Shown piece by piece: positions 41,101-48,697 of a stretch of DNA of 64,000 nucleotides. Numbering within the stretch: position 1 is the stretch's first letter; each line of letters begins with the position of its first letter. The stretch is taken from assembly GCF_002234595.1 (NCBI RefSeq), contig NZ_NMUL01000022.1, forward strand, positions 1-64,000. The letters run 5' to 3'. A model generated the notes under the pieces. That model made no database searches. It was not told the origin of the DNA and saw only the letters and a program-made list of their open reading frames with translations. The translations under genes and the position numbers were made by a program. This DNA is from Amycolatopsis vastitatis. Lineage in GTDB: Bacteria > Actinomycetota > Actinomycetes > Mycobacteriales > Pseudonocardiaceae.

Positions 41101-44100
41101 CGAGACGGCCGTCTTCGTCAGCACCCGGCCGAGCGGGTCGTAGGTGAGGCGGGTGACCAGGCCGTCGGCGTTGGTCGTGTTCGCCACGTCACCGTTGTGC
41201 AGGTACGCGATCCGGTTGACCGCGCCGCCGGGCGAGGTCGTCTTCACCGGCAGCCCGGCGGGGACGTTCCCGGAGTCGGCCGCGGGGAACGCGGACGTGC
41301 CGTCGCTGTAGGTGATCGTCGTGGTGCGCCCGTTCGGGAAGCCCGGCACCGGCGGCGTGGTGACCGTGGTGCGGTTGCCCGCGGTGTCGTAGCCGAAGCT
41401 CGTCAGGTAGGCCGGGTCGGTCGCGCTCGACGACCGCGGATCCCGCGAGGTCAGCATCAGGTCGTTGCGCGCGTCGGCCGTCGTCAGCTGCGCGGTGGTG
41501 TCGTCCGGGAAGTACGTCGAATACGACGTCGAGCACTTCTCGGCGGCCTGGTCCTGGCAGGTCGTCTGCGAGACGACGTTGCCGCGGACGTCGTGGCCGA
41601 CGGTGACCACGTTGCCGTTCGGGTCGGTCGTGGTGTGCAGGAAGCCCGAGGTGTCGTAGCCGTAGGTGGTGCGCTTCCCGTTGGTGTCCGTTTCGGCCAC
41701 CTTGTGGTTGCCCGCACCCGGTTCGTACTGCTGCACCGACGTCTTGCCCGCCGGGTCGGTGATGGTCGACGTCGTGAGCGGCGCGAGGCCCTGGGAGTTG
41801 CCCGCGGCCAGGAAGTGCTGGGCGACCTGGGCGGCGGTCAGCGTCGACCGGTAGTAGGCCACCTCGCCGAGCGAGCCGTTGAAGTAGTTCCAGGTGTTCC
41901 CGGACGGCGCGGCCGGCCACCCGTTGCTGTTGTAGACACCGGCGCCGGCGAAGTTCAGCGGGTCGCTGTTGAAGATCTGCGCGGACAGCGTGCCGATCTG
42001 CAGGCCGTCGAGGTAGAGCACCTGGCTGGTGTTCGCGCCGCTGAGCACGACGTGGTGCCACTTGCCGTCGTTCACCTTGCCCGCCGAGGCCATGCCCGCG
42101 ACGGAGTTGTCCCAGAAGTGCCCGTGCAGTTTGCCGTCCGTGCCGACGTACAGCACCGGCATCGCGCCGCCGGACGGGTTCGCGGCGCCCAGCGCCGAGT
42201 TCCCGGTCGAGAACAGCGTGCCCGCCGCGGTCGACGTCGTCGAGAACCACAGCTCGACCGACGCGGTCGTCGACGCGCTCACCAGGTGGTCGGGCAGCGT
42301 GACCCCGGCGACCGTGCCGGGGAACTTAGCCGCGGTCGAGTCGGTGAACGGGCCGGTCACGCCGAGCGTCGCGTTCGTGTAGGCCGACGGCCGGTAGTTG
42401 ACCTCACCCGCGGGCGAGGCGGTGCCGGGCGCGTCGCCGAGGCGCTGGTAGAGCTCGGGTTGCGAGCCGAGGACGGCACCGCGGTAGACTTGGCTCGACC
42501 CGCTGACGCTGAGCGGCGCGTACTTCCACGTGCCGCCGTTCTCGTCGCCGATCTGCGTGACAGCCTGGGAAACCGGGTCGTACGACACGGTCGTGTGCAC
42601 CGCGCCGGACGGGCGGGTGATCGAGGTCAGCAGGCTCGCCTGCTGCTTGCCGGCCTGGTACAGCGGCATCTCCTGGACGCCGGGCACGGACCGGTCCCAG
42701 ATGCCGACGTCGGCGATCTGGCCGTTGAAGAACGTCGCGGTGCCGGGCTGGCCGCCGTGGGACTGGTCGGGCCAGGCGTTGCCGAGGAAACCCGCGCCGA
42801 TGAAGCGGTTCTGCGGGCCCATCGGCACGATCGCGCCGATCGATTGCCCGACGAACTGGCCGTCCAGGTACATGCCCTGGCTGGTCGAGGAGTGCGTGAA
42901 CACGACGTGGTGCCAGGCGTTGTCGTTGACCGGGTTGGCGGTGGTGATCGTCTTGTCCGTGCCGCCGGTCCAGTACTCGCCGACCAGCTTGCCGTCGTTG
43001 CCGACGTACAGCGCCGGCGTGTACTGCGACGCCGGGCTGGTCGCCTCCGTCAGCGGCATGGTGCTGTAGGAGAACAGCACGCCGTTGGTGGCCGCGGTCT
43101 TGAACCACATCGACACCGACATCGTGTTCGGCGCCGAAGCGTCCGCCCGCGGCAGCTGCAGGTACGACGACGTGCCGTTGAACCCGGCCGCGGTCGCCGC
43201 GGACCCGGCCAGCGGGCCGGCCTGGCCGAGCGTGACGTTGTGGTACGTGGCCGCGTCGGTGCCTTCGTTGGCGAGCACGGCGCTCGCCGCGGTGGTGCCG
43301 GTCGTCTCGGCCAGCGGCCAGAAGGAGTGCGGGCCGAGGTCGAGGATGCTGGTCCGGTACGGCGAGCCGGACGAGTAGCCGTACTTGGTGCAGGCGGTCG
43401 TCGTGCCCGGCGGGCAGACGGCGGTGAGCTGGTCCCCGGTGTAGCTGTAGGTCCAGGTCAGCGGCGCGCCGGCGGTGAGGTCGTCGGTCGAGACCGACGC
43501 GACGTGCGGGCTCGTGGCGCCCGCCGGCGTGGTCCAGGCCAGGTGCAGGGCGCGGCCGGACACCGCGGACGTCAGCGCGGCGGGGTGCCCGCCGGACACG
43601 GTCAGGTTCACCGCCCGGCCGCTGGCGTCCGCGATGGACGACAGCTGGTAGACGCCGGAGCCGAGTGCCTGGGTGAACGTGTAGACGGTGTCGTTCTTGT
43701 CGGTGAGGCTGTACCCGCCGGTGATCGCCTTGAAGGTGGCGAACCGCCCGGCCGGCGGGGAGAAGGTGCCGTCGGCGTTCTTGCCGTAGCCGACCTCGGA
43801 CCCGTCCGGATAGGTCACCAGCACGCTCACGACCGTGCCGGAGCCGTCGAAGTCGTACTGCTCGGCCGCGCGCGCGTCGAACACGCTCGACCAGCCCGCG
43901 CCGAACGCGCCGGTGGACCGCGGGTCACGCGAGTTGTAGTTGCGCACCACCGAAAGCGCCGGGCCGACGGTGCGGACTTCGGCGTCGGTCGCCGACGTCG
44001 TGTAGTTGCCGATGCTCGGCTCGACGCCGTGCACGCCGGTGTTCTGGGACAGCGACGAAGTCACCAGCGGCTGGTCGACCGCGACGGTGAGCGGGTTCCA

Positions 44101-45972
44101 CGGCGGATCGGCCGAATAGGACGCGCCGTCATAAGCCTGGACCGCCCAGTAGTAGGTCTGGTTGTACTTCAGCTTCCCGGCCGGCACCCGCCAGGTGCCC
44201 TCGTTGACCAGTCCCGAGTCGGCGATGGTCGTGCCCGCCGAGTCGGCGACCTGGTAGCGGTACTTCAGGGCACCCGGGCCGGCGTCGATGTCGTGGGCGG
44301 TCGCGAACAGGAACGGCACCAGGCTCGTCGTCGTCCCGCCGGCGCCGGGGAAGGCCGAGTCGACGACCGGCGGCACGTTCCCGCTCGTGGTCAGGGACAG
44401 CACCGGCTGGTAGCCGGCGTTCATCAGCCAGGAGTCGAACTGCTTCCAGTGCAGGGAATCGTTGGTCGCCGCGTACACGGCGAGGCCGTAGTCCGCGGCG
44501 GACCCGTTGGCCCAGTTGGTGAACGTCGCCGTCGACAGCGGGACGTTCACCCAGTCGCCCACCGTCCGGTCGGCCGCACGGTTGGCGCACGCGTTGGGCA
44601 CCGACGGGGTGACGTTGCCGATGCTGGCGCCGAAGGACGGCCCCGGGTACGCGCTCACCCCGGACGGCGTCCACGCCTGCGTCACCGGGGCGACGTCGAG
44701 GCGGGCCGCGGTGCAGGTCGACGCCCAGGTGTCGAACAGCTTCAGCGTCGCGGAGCTGACCGTGACCTGGGAACCGTCGAGGTCCTTCGGGAACTGGAGG
44801 AACGTGTTCGCCGAGTCGGGGCCCGAGTTGAACGACCCGATCTTGACCGTCTTCTCCATCGAGTGGTCGCCCGGCGCGCCGATCTCCGCGTACGTCGAAG
44901 ACGGCGTGTCGGTGAAGGTCGGGTCGACGATCACCGGGAACACCCGGGCCGGGTCGGCCAGCCACTTCGGGTCCAGCGTGATCTTCAGCGCCGGCTTGCC
45001 CGCCGCGGTGGTCAGCTCGTACCCGACCGCGTAGGTGGTGGCGGGGACGCCGGAGACCGGATCGACCTTCGCGTCGAAGGCGTAGCCGCGCGGGATCCGC
45101 TGCCGGATCGCGCCGGCCCCGTCGAGCAGGCTCACCGAGCCGTCGGTCTCGAGCCGCGGGGTGAGCCCGTCGAGCGCCAGCGGGAAGACCCACGAGTTCG
45201 CCGCGGCCGCCGAATGCAGGACGAGGGATTCCTTCAGCCCGGTGGTCGTGGGCTCGAGCGTGACGTCGGTGCCCGGGAGCGCGCCGGGGTAGGTCGCGGT
45301 GTGGCCGTCGACCCGGGGCTTGACGGCGTGGGCGTTCTGGAGCCCGTACGAGATCGTGTGGCCGTTGCCGACGGCCAGCTTGGCGAGGGCCGGATCGGCC
45401 GCGTCGGCCGCGAAGTCCACGCTCAGGGAGTTGGCCGTCTCGTGCCAACGGCCGTCCTGGCCGCCGCGCACAGACGTGTCGATCGGCCGCCAGCCCCACG
45501 GCCCGTCGGCGAAGTTGACCGGGCCGCGCGTGTAGTCGCGGGTGACCGAGCCGTCGGCGTTGGCGAAGTAGTTCATCGTCGCGGTCGACTTCGCCGCGTC
45601 GCGACGGCTCGTCGCGGGATCGAAGCCCCGGGACGCCACGCCGCTCGGGCCCGGGTTCACCTTCTTGCGGTGGCCGTTGTCGGCGGGCAGCTCACCGCGT
45701 CCGGTGCCGGGCGTCTTCCCCGCGCCGCCGGTGGCCCGGGTCGACGCGGTGGTCGCGTCGTGCCCCTTGCCGTCGGCCGTGCCGGCCGTCTGCCGCGGCG
45801 TCGCGCCCCACTGCGGCGAACCGGAGAACAGCGAACCGAGCCACGAGCCCAGCTCCGCCAGCGGCAGGTGGCCGGGCGCCAGCTGAGCCGCGTCGGCCTG
45901 CCCGCTGCCCAGCGACAACCCCAGTCCTAAAAGGATGGAGGCAGCACAGATTCTCGCGGCGCGACGACGCAC
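35173..45972 (-). CDS. RHS polymorphic toxin with LamG, Hint and HNH-like nuclease tip
   Basis: A 3,599-residue secreted protein. The signal peptide is residues 1-28. A DNRLRE/CBM-like domain covers ~350-530 and three LamG domains lie at about 876-1,105, 1,160-1,390 and 1,904-2,110, among many YD (RHS) repeats. The RHS core is at ~2,930-2,979 (AARWYNPAVGQFMNRD, TDPSGHGW). Eight 11-residue helical repeats (3,035-3,122) and glycine-rich hydrophobic segments follow. The Hint domain runs from Ser3308 (SFLAGTKVLLADG) through HHPF (His3408) to VLVHN-Cys3478. The last 121 residues are the tip: IDHVVDLQLGG, then SNMSPLDLSVNR, an HNH-like pattern (His3545, Asn3559, Asn3568). GAGGGGG precedes the GTG. 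Likely role: contact-dependent or released DNase against competitors, with Hint freeing the tip. Confidence 0.93.
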   Translation of the reverse strand: MRRRAARICAASILLGLGLSLGSGQADAAQLAPGHLPLAELGSWLGSLFSGSPQWGATPRQTAGTADGKGHDATTASTRATGGAGKTPGTGRGELPADNGHRKKVNPGPSGVASRGFDPATSRRDAAKSTATMNYFANADGSVTRDYTRGPVNFADGPWGWRPIDTSVRGGQDGRWHETANSLSVDFAADAADPALAKLAVGNGHTISYGLQNAHAVKPRVDGHTATYPGALPGTDVTLEPTTTGLKESLVLHSAAAANSWVFPLALDGLTPRLETDGSVSLLDGAGAIRQRIPRGYAFDAKVDPVSGVPATTYAVGYELTTAAGKPALKITLDPKWLADPARVFPVIVDPTFTDTPSSTYAEIGAPGDHSMEKTVKIGSFNSGPDSANTFLQFPKDLDGSQVTVSSATLKLFDTWASTCTAARLDVAPVTQAWTPSGVSAYPGPSFGASIGNVTPSVPNACANRAADRTVGDWVNVPLSTATFTNWANGSAADYGLAVYAATNDSLHWKQFDSWLMNAGYQPVLSLTTSGNVPPVVDSAFPGAGGTTTSLVPFLFATAHDIDAGPGALKYRYQVADSAGTTIADSGLVNEGTWRVPAGKLKYNQTYYWAVQAYDGASYSADPPWNPLTVAVDQPLVTSSLSQNTGVHGVEPSIGNYTTSATDAEVRTVGPALSVVRNYNSRDPRSTGAFGAGWSSVFDARAAEQYDFDGSGTVVSVLVTYPDGSEVGYGKNADGTFSPPAGRFATFKAITGGYSLTDKNDTVYTFTQALGSGVYQLSSIADASGRAVNLTVSGGHPAALTSAVSGRALHLAWTTPAGATSPHVASVSTDDLTAGAPLTWTYSYTGDQLTAVCPPGTTTACTKYGYSSGSPYRTSILDLGPHSFWPLAETTGTTAASAVLANEGTDAATYHNVTLGQAGPLAGSAATAAGFNGTSSYLQLPRADASAPNTMSVSMWFKTAATNGVLFSYSTMPLTEATSPASQYTPALYVGNDGKLVGEYWTGGTDKTITTANPVNDNAWHHVVFTHSSTSQGMYLDGQFVGQSIGAIVPMGPQNRFIGAGFLGNAWPDQSHGGQPGTATFFNGQIADVGIWDRSVPGVQEMPLYQAGKQQASLLTSITRPSGAVHTTVSYDPVSQAVTQIGDENGGTWKYAPLSVSGSSQVYRGAVLGSQPELYQRLGDAPGTASPAGEVNYRPSAYTNATLGVTGPFTDSTAAKFPGTVAGVTLPDHLVSASTTASVELWFSTTSTAAGTLFSTGNSALGAANPSGGAMPVLYVGTDGKLHGHFWDNSVAGMASAGKVNDGKWHHVVLSGANTSQVLYLDGLQIGTLSAQIFNSDPLNFAGAGVYNSNGWPAAPSGNTWNYFNGSLGEVAYYRSTLTAAQVAQHFLAAGNSQGLAPLTTSTITDPAGKTSVQQYEPGAGNHKVAETDTNGKRTTYGYDTSGFLHTTTDPNGNVVTVGHDVRGNVVSQTTCQDQAAEKCSTSYSTYFPDDTTAQLTTADARNDLMLTSRDPRSSSATDPAYLTSFGYDTAGNRTTVTTPPVPGFPNGRTTTITYSDGTSAFPAADSGNVPAGLPVKTTSPGGAVNRIAYLHNGDVANTTNADGLVTRLTYDPLGRVLTKTAVSDSFPAGLVTSYTYDSNDQVVSQTDPAVTDRVTGAVHTAVATSVYNADGSITSQTVADSTGGDAARTTSSTYNDKDQVASTTDANGNVTTYTYDVYGNKKSETDANGTETDFTYDGEGRLLTQGFWSTGNPADPKPATFVTQKSNAYDPAGRLASETDSMGNVTAYTYTDNGLTATVTKKDPTGTQSFVAESNTYDAAGDLVGKVTGNGSNTSTSTVDAAGRVSQAVDDPAGAARTTSVSYTPDDKVATSTQTDPSGRSRTVSTSYDPMGVLTSRSVAADGTGHPVGWWKLNQTSGTTVTDSSGTGNTAAASAVTWSGGAATLDGTSSQIATNGPVLNTAAAYTVSAWVNPATLGTAWQTFVVQKGTVMSGLYLEYDGTAHKWSFSRHGTDASNASVYRAESSATAQAGWTHLAGVYDPGTGAMTLYVNGAAAGSATDPTPMASGGPLVIGHGWASGANGNYATGQVGSVQAYSRALTAADVATVYNGGRNGGTVASSTAETTTWTVDQRGLPTSMTDANGNTTSYAYDEAGKPAVTTAPTVNTETNGGPATAVHPVTTTGYNTFGEPVEAVDPDGHQLTTVYDAEGQAVSVTNPNYTPPGGGSPITATTVRTYDKLGQVVAEKDPLGHVTTLAYDQLGDLAQVTKPSGAKAVSTFDTNGDRLSVVDANGARTEATYDFLSRPLTSTAFERYPSTLTATTTNSYAASASNPGGAHLASTTTPAGAVTSYGYNALGETTSVTDPAGNTTRYGYSYLGERTSVTAADSTSAVTAYDQSSRPVQVTRKDATGAVLQQTSAAYDAGGRLTSSVDGRGTARTFTYDAGNRLASEIQPVSATASITTSFGYDAAGNRTRFTDGRGNPTITRFNAWNLPEALVEPATAAYTADADRTFTSVYDAAGRPVTQTQPGGVTVSAGYDDDGNLVSQSGSGADAATATRTFGYDPGGRMTSAATAEAGVTGHSDHQAASSETFTYNDRGGLLTASGSAGSSSFAYNTEGLMTSRTDAAGTTSYGYDNADRLSTITDAATGGTQTLSYNTLNQVSGVKYGTGNARTFSYDGLHRLTGDALKTAGGAAIASVTYGYDANSNLTSKTTAGFAGSAANTYTYDLADRLASWNNGVSTVAYGYDAAGNRTQVGSSTYTYDERNELTSDGSNTYSYSARGTLRQRASSTGTLVSASDAFGQMAVQGTQNFGYDALGRNLTDTTIASGATTTFSFSGMGNTIASDGTSTYSRDPGGGLVGIASGGTGAFAFVDQHTDVVGTFTATGTALAGSTSYDPFGNVLASANGKGQLGYQSGWTDQSTGNVNMAARWYNPAVGQFMNRDTVSNSPVPNPMEANKFAYVDDNPMTGTDPSGHGWFGDAWSAFTSHVVAPAASFVYHQVIQPAARVVNTYVVQPLVHAAVATYHVVRDGYHAAVRVVRNTYHAVVRVAKKVYHAAVHVVKTAYHAVAKVVKTAAHAVAHAAATVAHAAVSAAKTVGHAVATAAVAVGHAAASAASHVATFAKEHASTIAGIAAGIIVGGACTIGSFGIGAVGCAALGGAVGSAVSYGMDCSKAHNCSAAGAVEAVGLGALGGAVGGALAGPLGGKLVSDALSGVLPEVATQGLVGAGSGAISGGVTAVAGYGLNCGRSCSVSGALSAAQTGAIAGGVGGAAFGALGGLRARGRSSAEEEAPSSKCETAVAHSFLAGTKVLLADGTSKPISSVKVGDRVANSQPGKAAAEAHPVDRVIVTQTDHDFVDLKVKPSRVRRAVGRVAAGLAVASAVVMGGAATASAAPVTLTTTYHHPFYDVTRGAFVEAVNLQAGDHLQTAGGGEADVVAVTPYHSTEVTYDLTIDGLHTYYVFAGDTPVLVHNCGGPVIELKYKSSWNAEQRAAADRKVDALNAADRLVVTNAAEARGTTSAADVWRAAGNEIPAGSDIDHVVDLQLGGPDDISNMSPLDLSVNRSLGPQIDRQIKKLGLKLGDTVCSVIIRDRC
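36607..36870 (-). repeat. Eight 11-residue (hendecad) helical repeats in the RHS toxin
   Basis: Residues 3,035-3,122 are eight consecutive 11-residue units of the form (G/T/V/A)-(Y/A/G)-H-A-V/A-V/A-x-V/A-x-K/R/A-x, each with His at position 3. Such a period gives a continuous helix face, as in right-handed coiled coils or membrane-active segments. The repeat lies between the RHS core and the hydrophobic glycine-zipper region, where translocation is expected to happen. Confidence 0.85.
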
Positions 45973-46126
45973 GGGTCCCCCTCGATGTCCATCCCCGACG
46001 AACGGCGGATGAGTTCACCACACGGGCGGCAGTCCGGAAAAGACTGCGAACCAGGGAATTCTGGGACGCGCGACACAACGCATATCTGTCGAAAGGTCAC
46101 CAAAAAGGACGAACGAGGACCAAATT

Positions 46127-46669
46127 TCAGTGCCCGGAGGCGTGCGCGGCTTCCCGGACCGCTCTGGCGACGTCCTCGCGGACGTGCCCGCTCACCCCCA
46201 CGGGGGAGACGTTGGCCGCCGGGTTGCCCGAGCCGCCGACGGCCACGAAACGGATTCCGGGGTGCGCGGCCGCCTGCTCGAGCGCCACGGCGGTGCCCGG
46301 CTGCCCGACCGTCACGATCACGTCACAGCGGCGCTGCACCAAGGAGTTCAGGTACGGGAGGTAGTTCGCGTCGGTCGCCGGACCCGCCGCGGCGAGGTAG
46401 GAGACCTTCGTCGCGGTGTCGGCGGACGCGTCCTGCAGCCCAGCCCACACCGGTGCGGCGCCGGGGCTCGCCAGGCCCTGTTCCCCGGTGAGCAGGCACG
46501 CCGAGAAATCGGCGTACACCCGCGCCCGCGCGGGCGGCAGTTCGTCGCCCGCGCCGGACGGCCACCACACCACCAGGGCCACCACGCCCACGACGACGGC
46601 ACCGGCCGCCGCGACCACCCACCCACGCCGCACGAGACCCCTCGCTCCCGCGCCCGGCCCCGGGCGCAC
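46127..46669 (-). CDS. Membrane-anchored BMP-like protein
   Basis: Up to 180 residues. An N-terminal membrane helix (WVVAAAGAVVVGVVALVVWW) is followed by an extracellular alpha/beta domain (RVYADFSACLLTGEQGLA, CDVIVTVGQPGTAVALEQAA, IRFVAVGGSG). The fold signature resembles part of the BMP/Med lipoprotein family, but it is much shorter than a full substrate-binding protein. A GTG at 46633 behind GCGAGGGGTCTC is an alternative start. Its gene lies upstream of the RHS gene on the same strand with 154 bp of A/T-richer DNA between. Role unknown. Confidence 0.7.
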   Translation of the reverse strand: MRPGPGAGARGLVRRGWVVAAAGAVVVGVVALVVWWPSGAGDELPPARARVYADFSACLLTGEQGLASPGAAPVWAGLQDASADTATKVSYLAAAGPATDANYLPYLNSLVQRRCDVIVTVGQPGTAVALEQAAAHPGIRFVAVGGSGNPAANVSPVGVSGHVREDVARAVREAAHASGH

Positions 46670-46715
46670 CCCGGTAGTGTGCCGGGCGACGGACGGCCGG
46701 GACCAGAGCGGGTGG

Positions 46716-48011
46716 CTACTTCGCGCTCGCCGGGGCGGTCGTCACCGCGGCCTCGCCGAACCGGATTCCCTTGGCTTCCTTGCCGATCGCCGTCAGCACC
46801 GCCACCGCGATCAGGCCCGGCACCACCGTCCACACGAGAGCGGCGGTGTACCCGTGCGACTGGGCGACCGCCTGCTGGATCGGCAGGTTCAGCGCCGCCA
46901 GCAGGTTCCCCAGCTGGTAGGTCACGCCCGGGTAGAACCCGCGGATCGCGTCCGGGGACATCTCGGTCAGGTGCGCCGGGATCACGCCCCACGCGCCCTG
47001 GACCATGATCTGCATCAGGAACGAGCCCAGCGCGAGCATCCCCGCGCCGTGGTCGACGGCGAAGATCGGGACCACCGGCAGGCCGAGCACCGCCGCCACC
47101 ACGATCGTGCGGCGGCGGCCCAGCCGTTCGGACAGCGTGCCGAAGGTCAGCCCGCCGATGATGGCGCCGACGTTGTACAGCACCGCGATCCACGTGCTCG
47201 CCGACGCGCTGAGGCCGGCGCCGCCGTTCTCGTGGGCCTTGAGGAAGCTCGGGTAGACGTCCTGGGTGCCGTGGCTCATCCAGTTGAACGCCGTCATCAG
47301 CAGGATCAGGTAGCCGAAGCGGCGGATCACCTTCGGGTTCAGCAGGATGTCCTTGACCGACGTCCGGGTCACCCGCAGCTTCTCCCGCGCGGTCTCCCAG
47401 ACCTCCGACTCGCGCACCCGCGCCCGGATCAGCAGGCTGATCAGCGCCGGGAAGATGCTCAGCACGAAGATCCAGCGCCACTCCAAGCCGAGTGCCGAGT
47501 GGAACAGCAGGTACGCGAGCGCGGCCAGCAGGTACCCGATCGAGTAGCCGACCTGCAGCAGGCCCGAGAAGAACCCGCGGCGCGCCACCGGGATCTTCTC
47601 CATCGCCAGCGCGGCACCGAGGCCCCACTCGCCGCCCATCCCGATGCCGTAGACGAACCGCAGCACTAGCAGCACCGTGAAGTTCGGGGCGAACGCGCAC
47701 AGCAGACCGGCCACCGAGTACAGCAGGACGTCGGCCATCAGCGGGATCCGCCTGCCCACGCGGTCGGCCCACAGGCCGAACAGGAGCGCGCCGACCGGGC
47801 GCATCACCAGCGTCGCCGTCGTGATGAACGCCAGCTGCGTCGCCGTCGCCCCGAACGACTTGTCCTTGGCGATGTCCGCGAGGACGAAGACGACGAGGAA
47901 GTAGTCGAAGGCGTCCATGCTCCAGCCGAGCAGCGCCGCGAGGAAGGCGTTGCGCTGATCCGACGTAAGCGCTTTCTTCGCCGGTGCGGGTTCCGCCTGC
48001 CGATCCGTCAC
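46716..48011 (-). CDS. MFS transporter of the SHS (sialate/lactate:H+) type
   Basis: A 431-residue protein with 12 predicted membrane helices. Features of the SHS branch are FLAALLGWSMDAFDYFLVV at helix 1, LFGLWADRVGRRIPLM in the 2-3 loop, GIGMGGEWGLGAALAMEKIP and YNVGAIIGGLTFGTLSERLGRRR. It is a likely proton symporter for a carboxylate such as lactate or sialate. The GTG at 48011 was chosen as the codon before a short polar N-terminus; a longer frame starts at 48071. It is the third of three minus-strand genes after the NOS and flavodoxin genes, with a 78-bp gap. Confidence 0.87.
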   Translation of the reverse strand: MTDRQAEPAPAKKALTSDQRNAFLAALLGWSMDAFDYFLVVFVLADIAKDKSFGATATQLAFITTATLVMRPVGALLFGLWADRVGRRIPLMADVLLYSVAGLLCAFAPNFTVLLVLRFVYGIGMGGEWGLGAALAMEKIPVARRGFFSGLLQVGYSIGYLLAALAYLLFHSALGLEWRWIFVLSIFPALISLLIRARVRESEVWETAREKLRVTRTSVKDILLNPKVIRRFGYLILLMTAFNWMSHGTQDVYPSFLKAHENGGAGLSASASTWIAVLYNVGAIIGGLTFGTLSERLGRRRTIVVAAVLGLPVVPIFAVDHGAGMLALGSFLMQIMVQGAWGVIPAHLTEMSPDAIRGFYPGVTYQLGNLLAALNLPIQQAVAQSHGYTAALVWTVVPGLIAVAVLTAIGKEAKGIRFGEAAVTTAPASAK

Positions 48012-48089
48012 GTTCGCCCCGTCCGTCGGTTTCTCACCGGAAGACCTCAGGCACGGTCTAGCACCCACCACCCCGGGCGGGCAAGACCG

Positions 48090-48596
48090 TCAGAGCGTGA
48101 CGCGGGTGCGCACCCGGCGCCCGACGTCCCGCGCCCAGGCCCGGATCCGGTCCCAGTCGCGGAAGTCGCCGGCGCGCTGCCCGGACGCCATCAGCCGCGG
48201 GATCAGGCCGCGCACGGTCGCCGGGTCCAGCCGGCCGCCGAACGTGGCGGTGCGCTCCGCGTCGATGCGCGCCGCCAGCAGCGCCACGTTCGCCGGCAGG
48301 CTGACCTGGTGGGTCGCCGCGGCCGGGCCGCACGGCCCGCTGTGGAACAGCCAGACCGGGCGCTCGGCGAGGGCCCGGGCGTTGCGCTCCAGCAGCCGGA
48401 CGGCGTCCGGGCGCCACCGGTGGTAGTAGAGGGCACTGCCGACGACGACCGCGGCGTAGTGGTCGACCCCCGCCACGTCGGCGGCGTCGCGCACGTCCAC
48501 GGTCAGGCCGGTTTCGCCGAGTTCGGCGGCGATGGCCTCGGCGATCTGCCGGGTTCCGCCGTGTCGCCCGGCGTAGGCGACGAGGACTGCGGTCAT
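48090..48596 (-). CDS. Flavodoxin-domain protein
   Basis: A 168-residue flavodoxin-like protein with the FMN-phosphate loop YAGRHGGTRQIAEAIA at the N-terminus, a VVVGSALYYHRW second FMN region and PVWLFHSGPCG third region. It resembles the HemG-like/flavodoxin branch. It starts 101 bases after the nitric oxide synthase stop on the same strand. Bacterial NOS proteins lack a fused reductase, and in Bacillus flavodoxins can serve as electron donors, so this may be the dedicated partner. It could equally be a protoporphyrinogen oxidase-type enzyme. Confidence 0.85.
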   Translation of the reverse strand: MTAVLVAYAGRHGGTRQIAEAIAAELGETGLTVDVRDAADVAGVDHYAAVVVGSALYYHRWRPDAVRLLERNARALAERPVWLFHSGPCGPAAATHQVSLPANVALLAARIDAERTATFGGRLDPATVRGLIPRLMASGQRAGDFRDWDRIRAWARDVGRRVRTRVTL

Positions 48597-48697
48597 GGGT
48601 CCATTGTCGGCCCTTCCGCGCCGGACTGCGCCATGGGGCGGCCACGATCCGCCGAACGGGCGCTTTCACGTTGCTCTTCGGCCACGGCCCGGGGTGC

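Noticed and set aside
35338..45930. A 3,530-codon open frame on the plus strand antisense to the RHS gene
   Set aside because: It mirrors the RHS gene in the complementary frame, is full of Arg/Val/Gly/Ala runs typical of antisense reading of GC-rich genes, and has no domain. The minus strand gives recognisable domains throughout.
33740..46126. Insertion-element or integrase borders of the toxin island
   Set aside because: Looked for terminal inverted repeats, target duplications and integrase-like proteins; none was seen. The low-G+C part is limited to the tip cassette and the promoter side.
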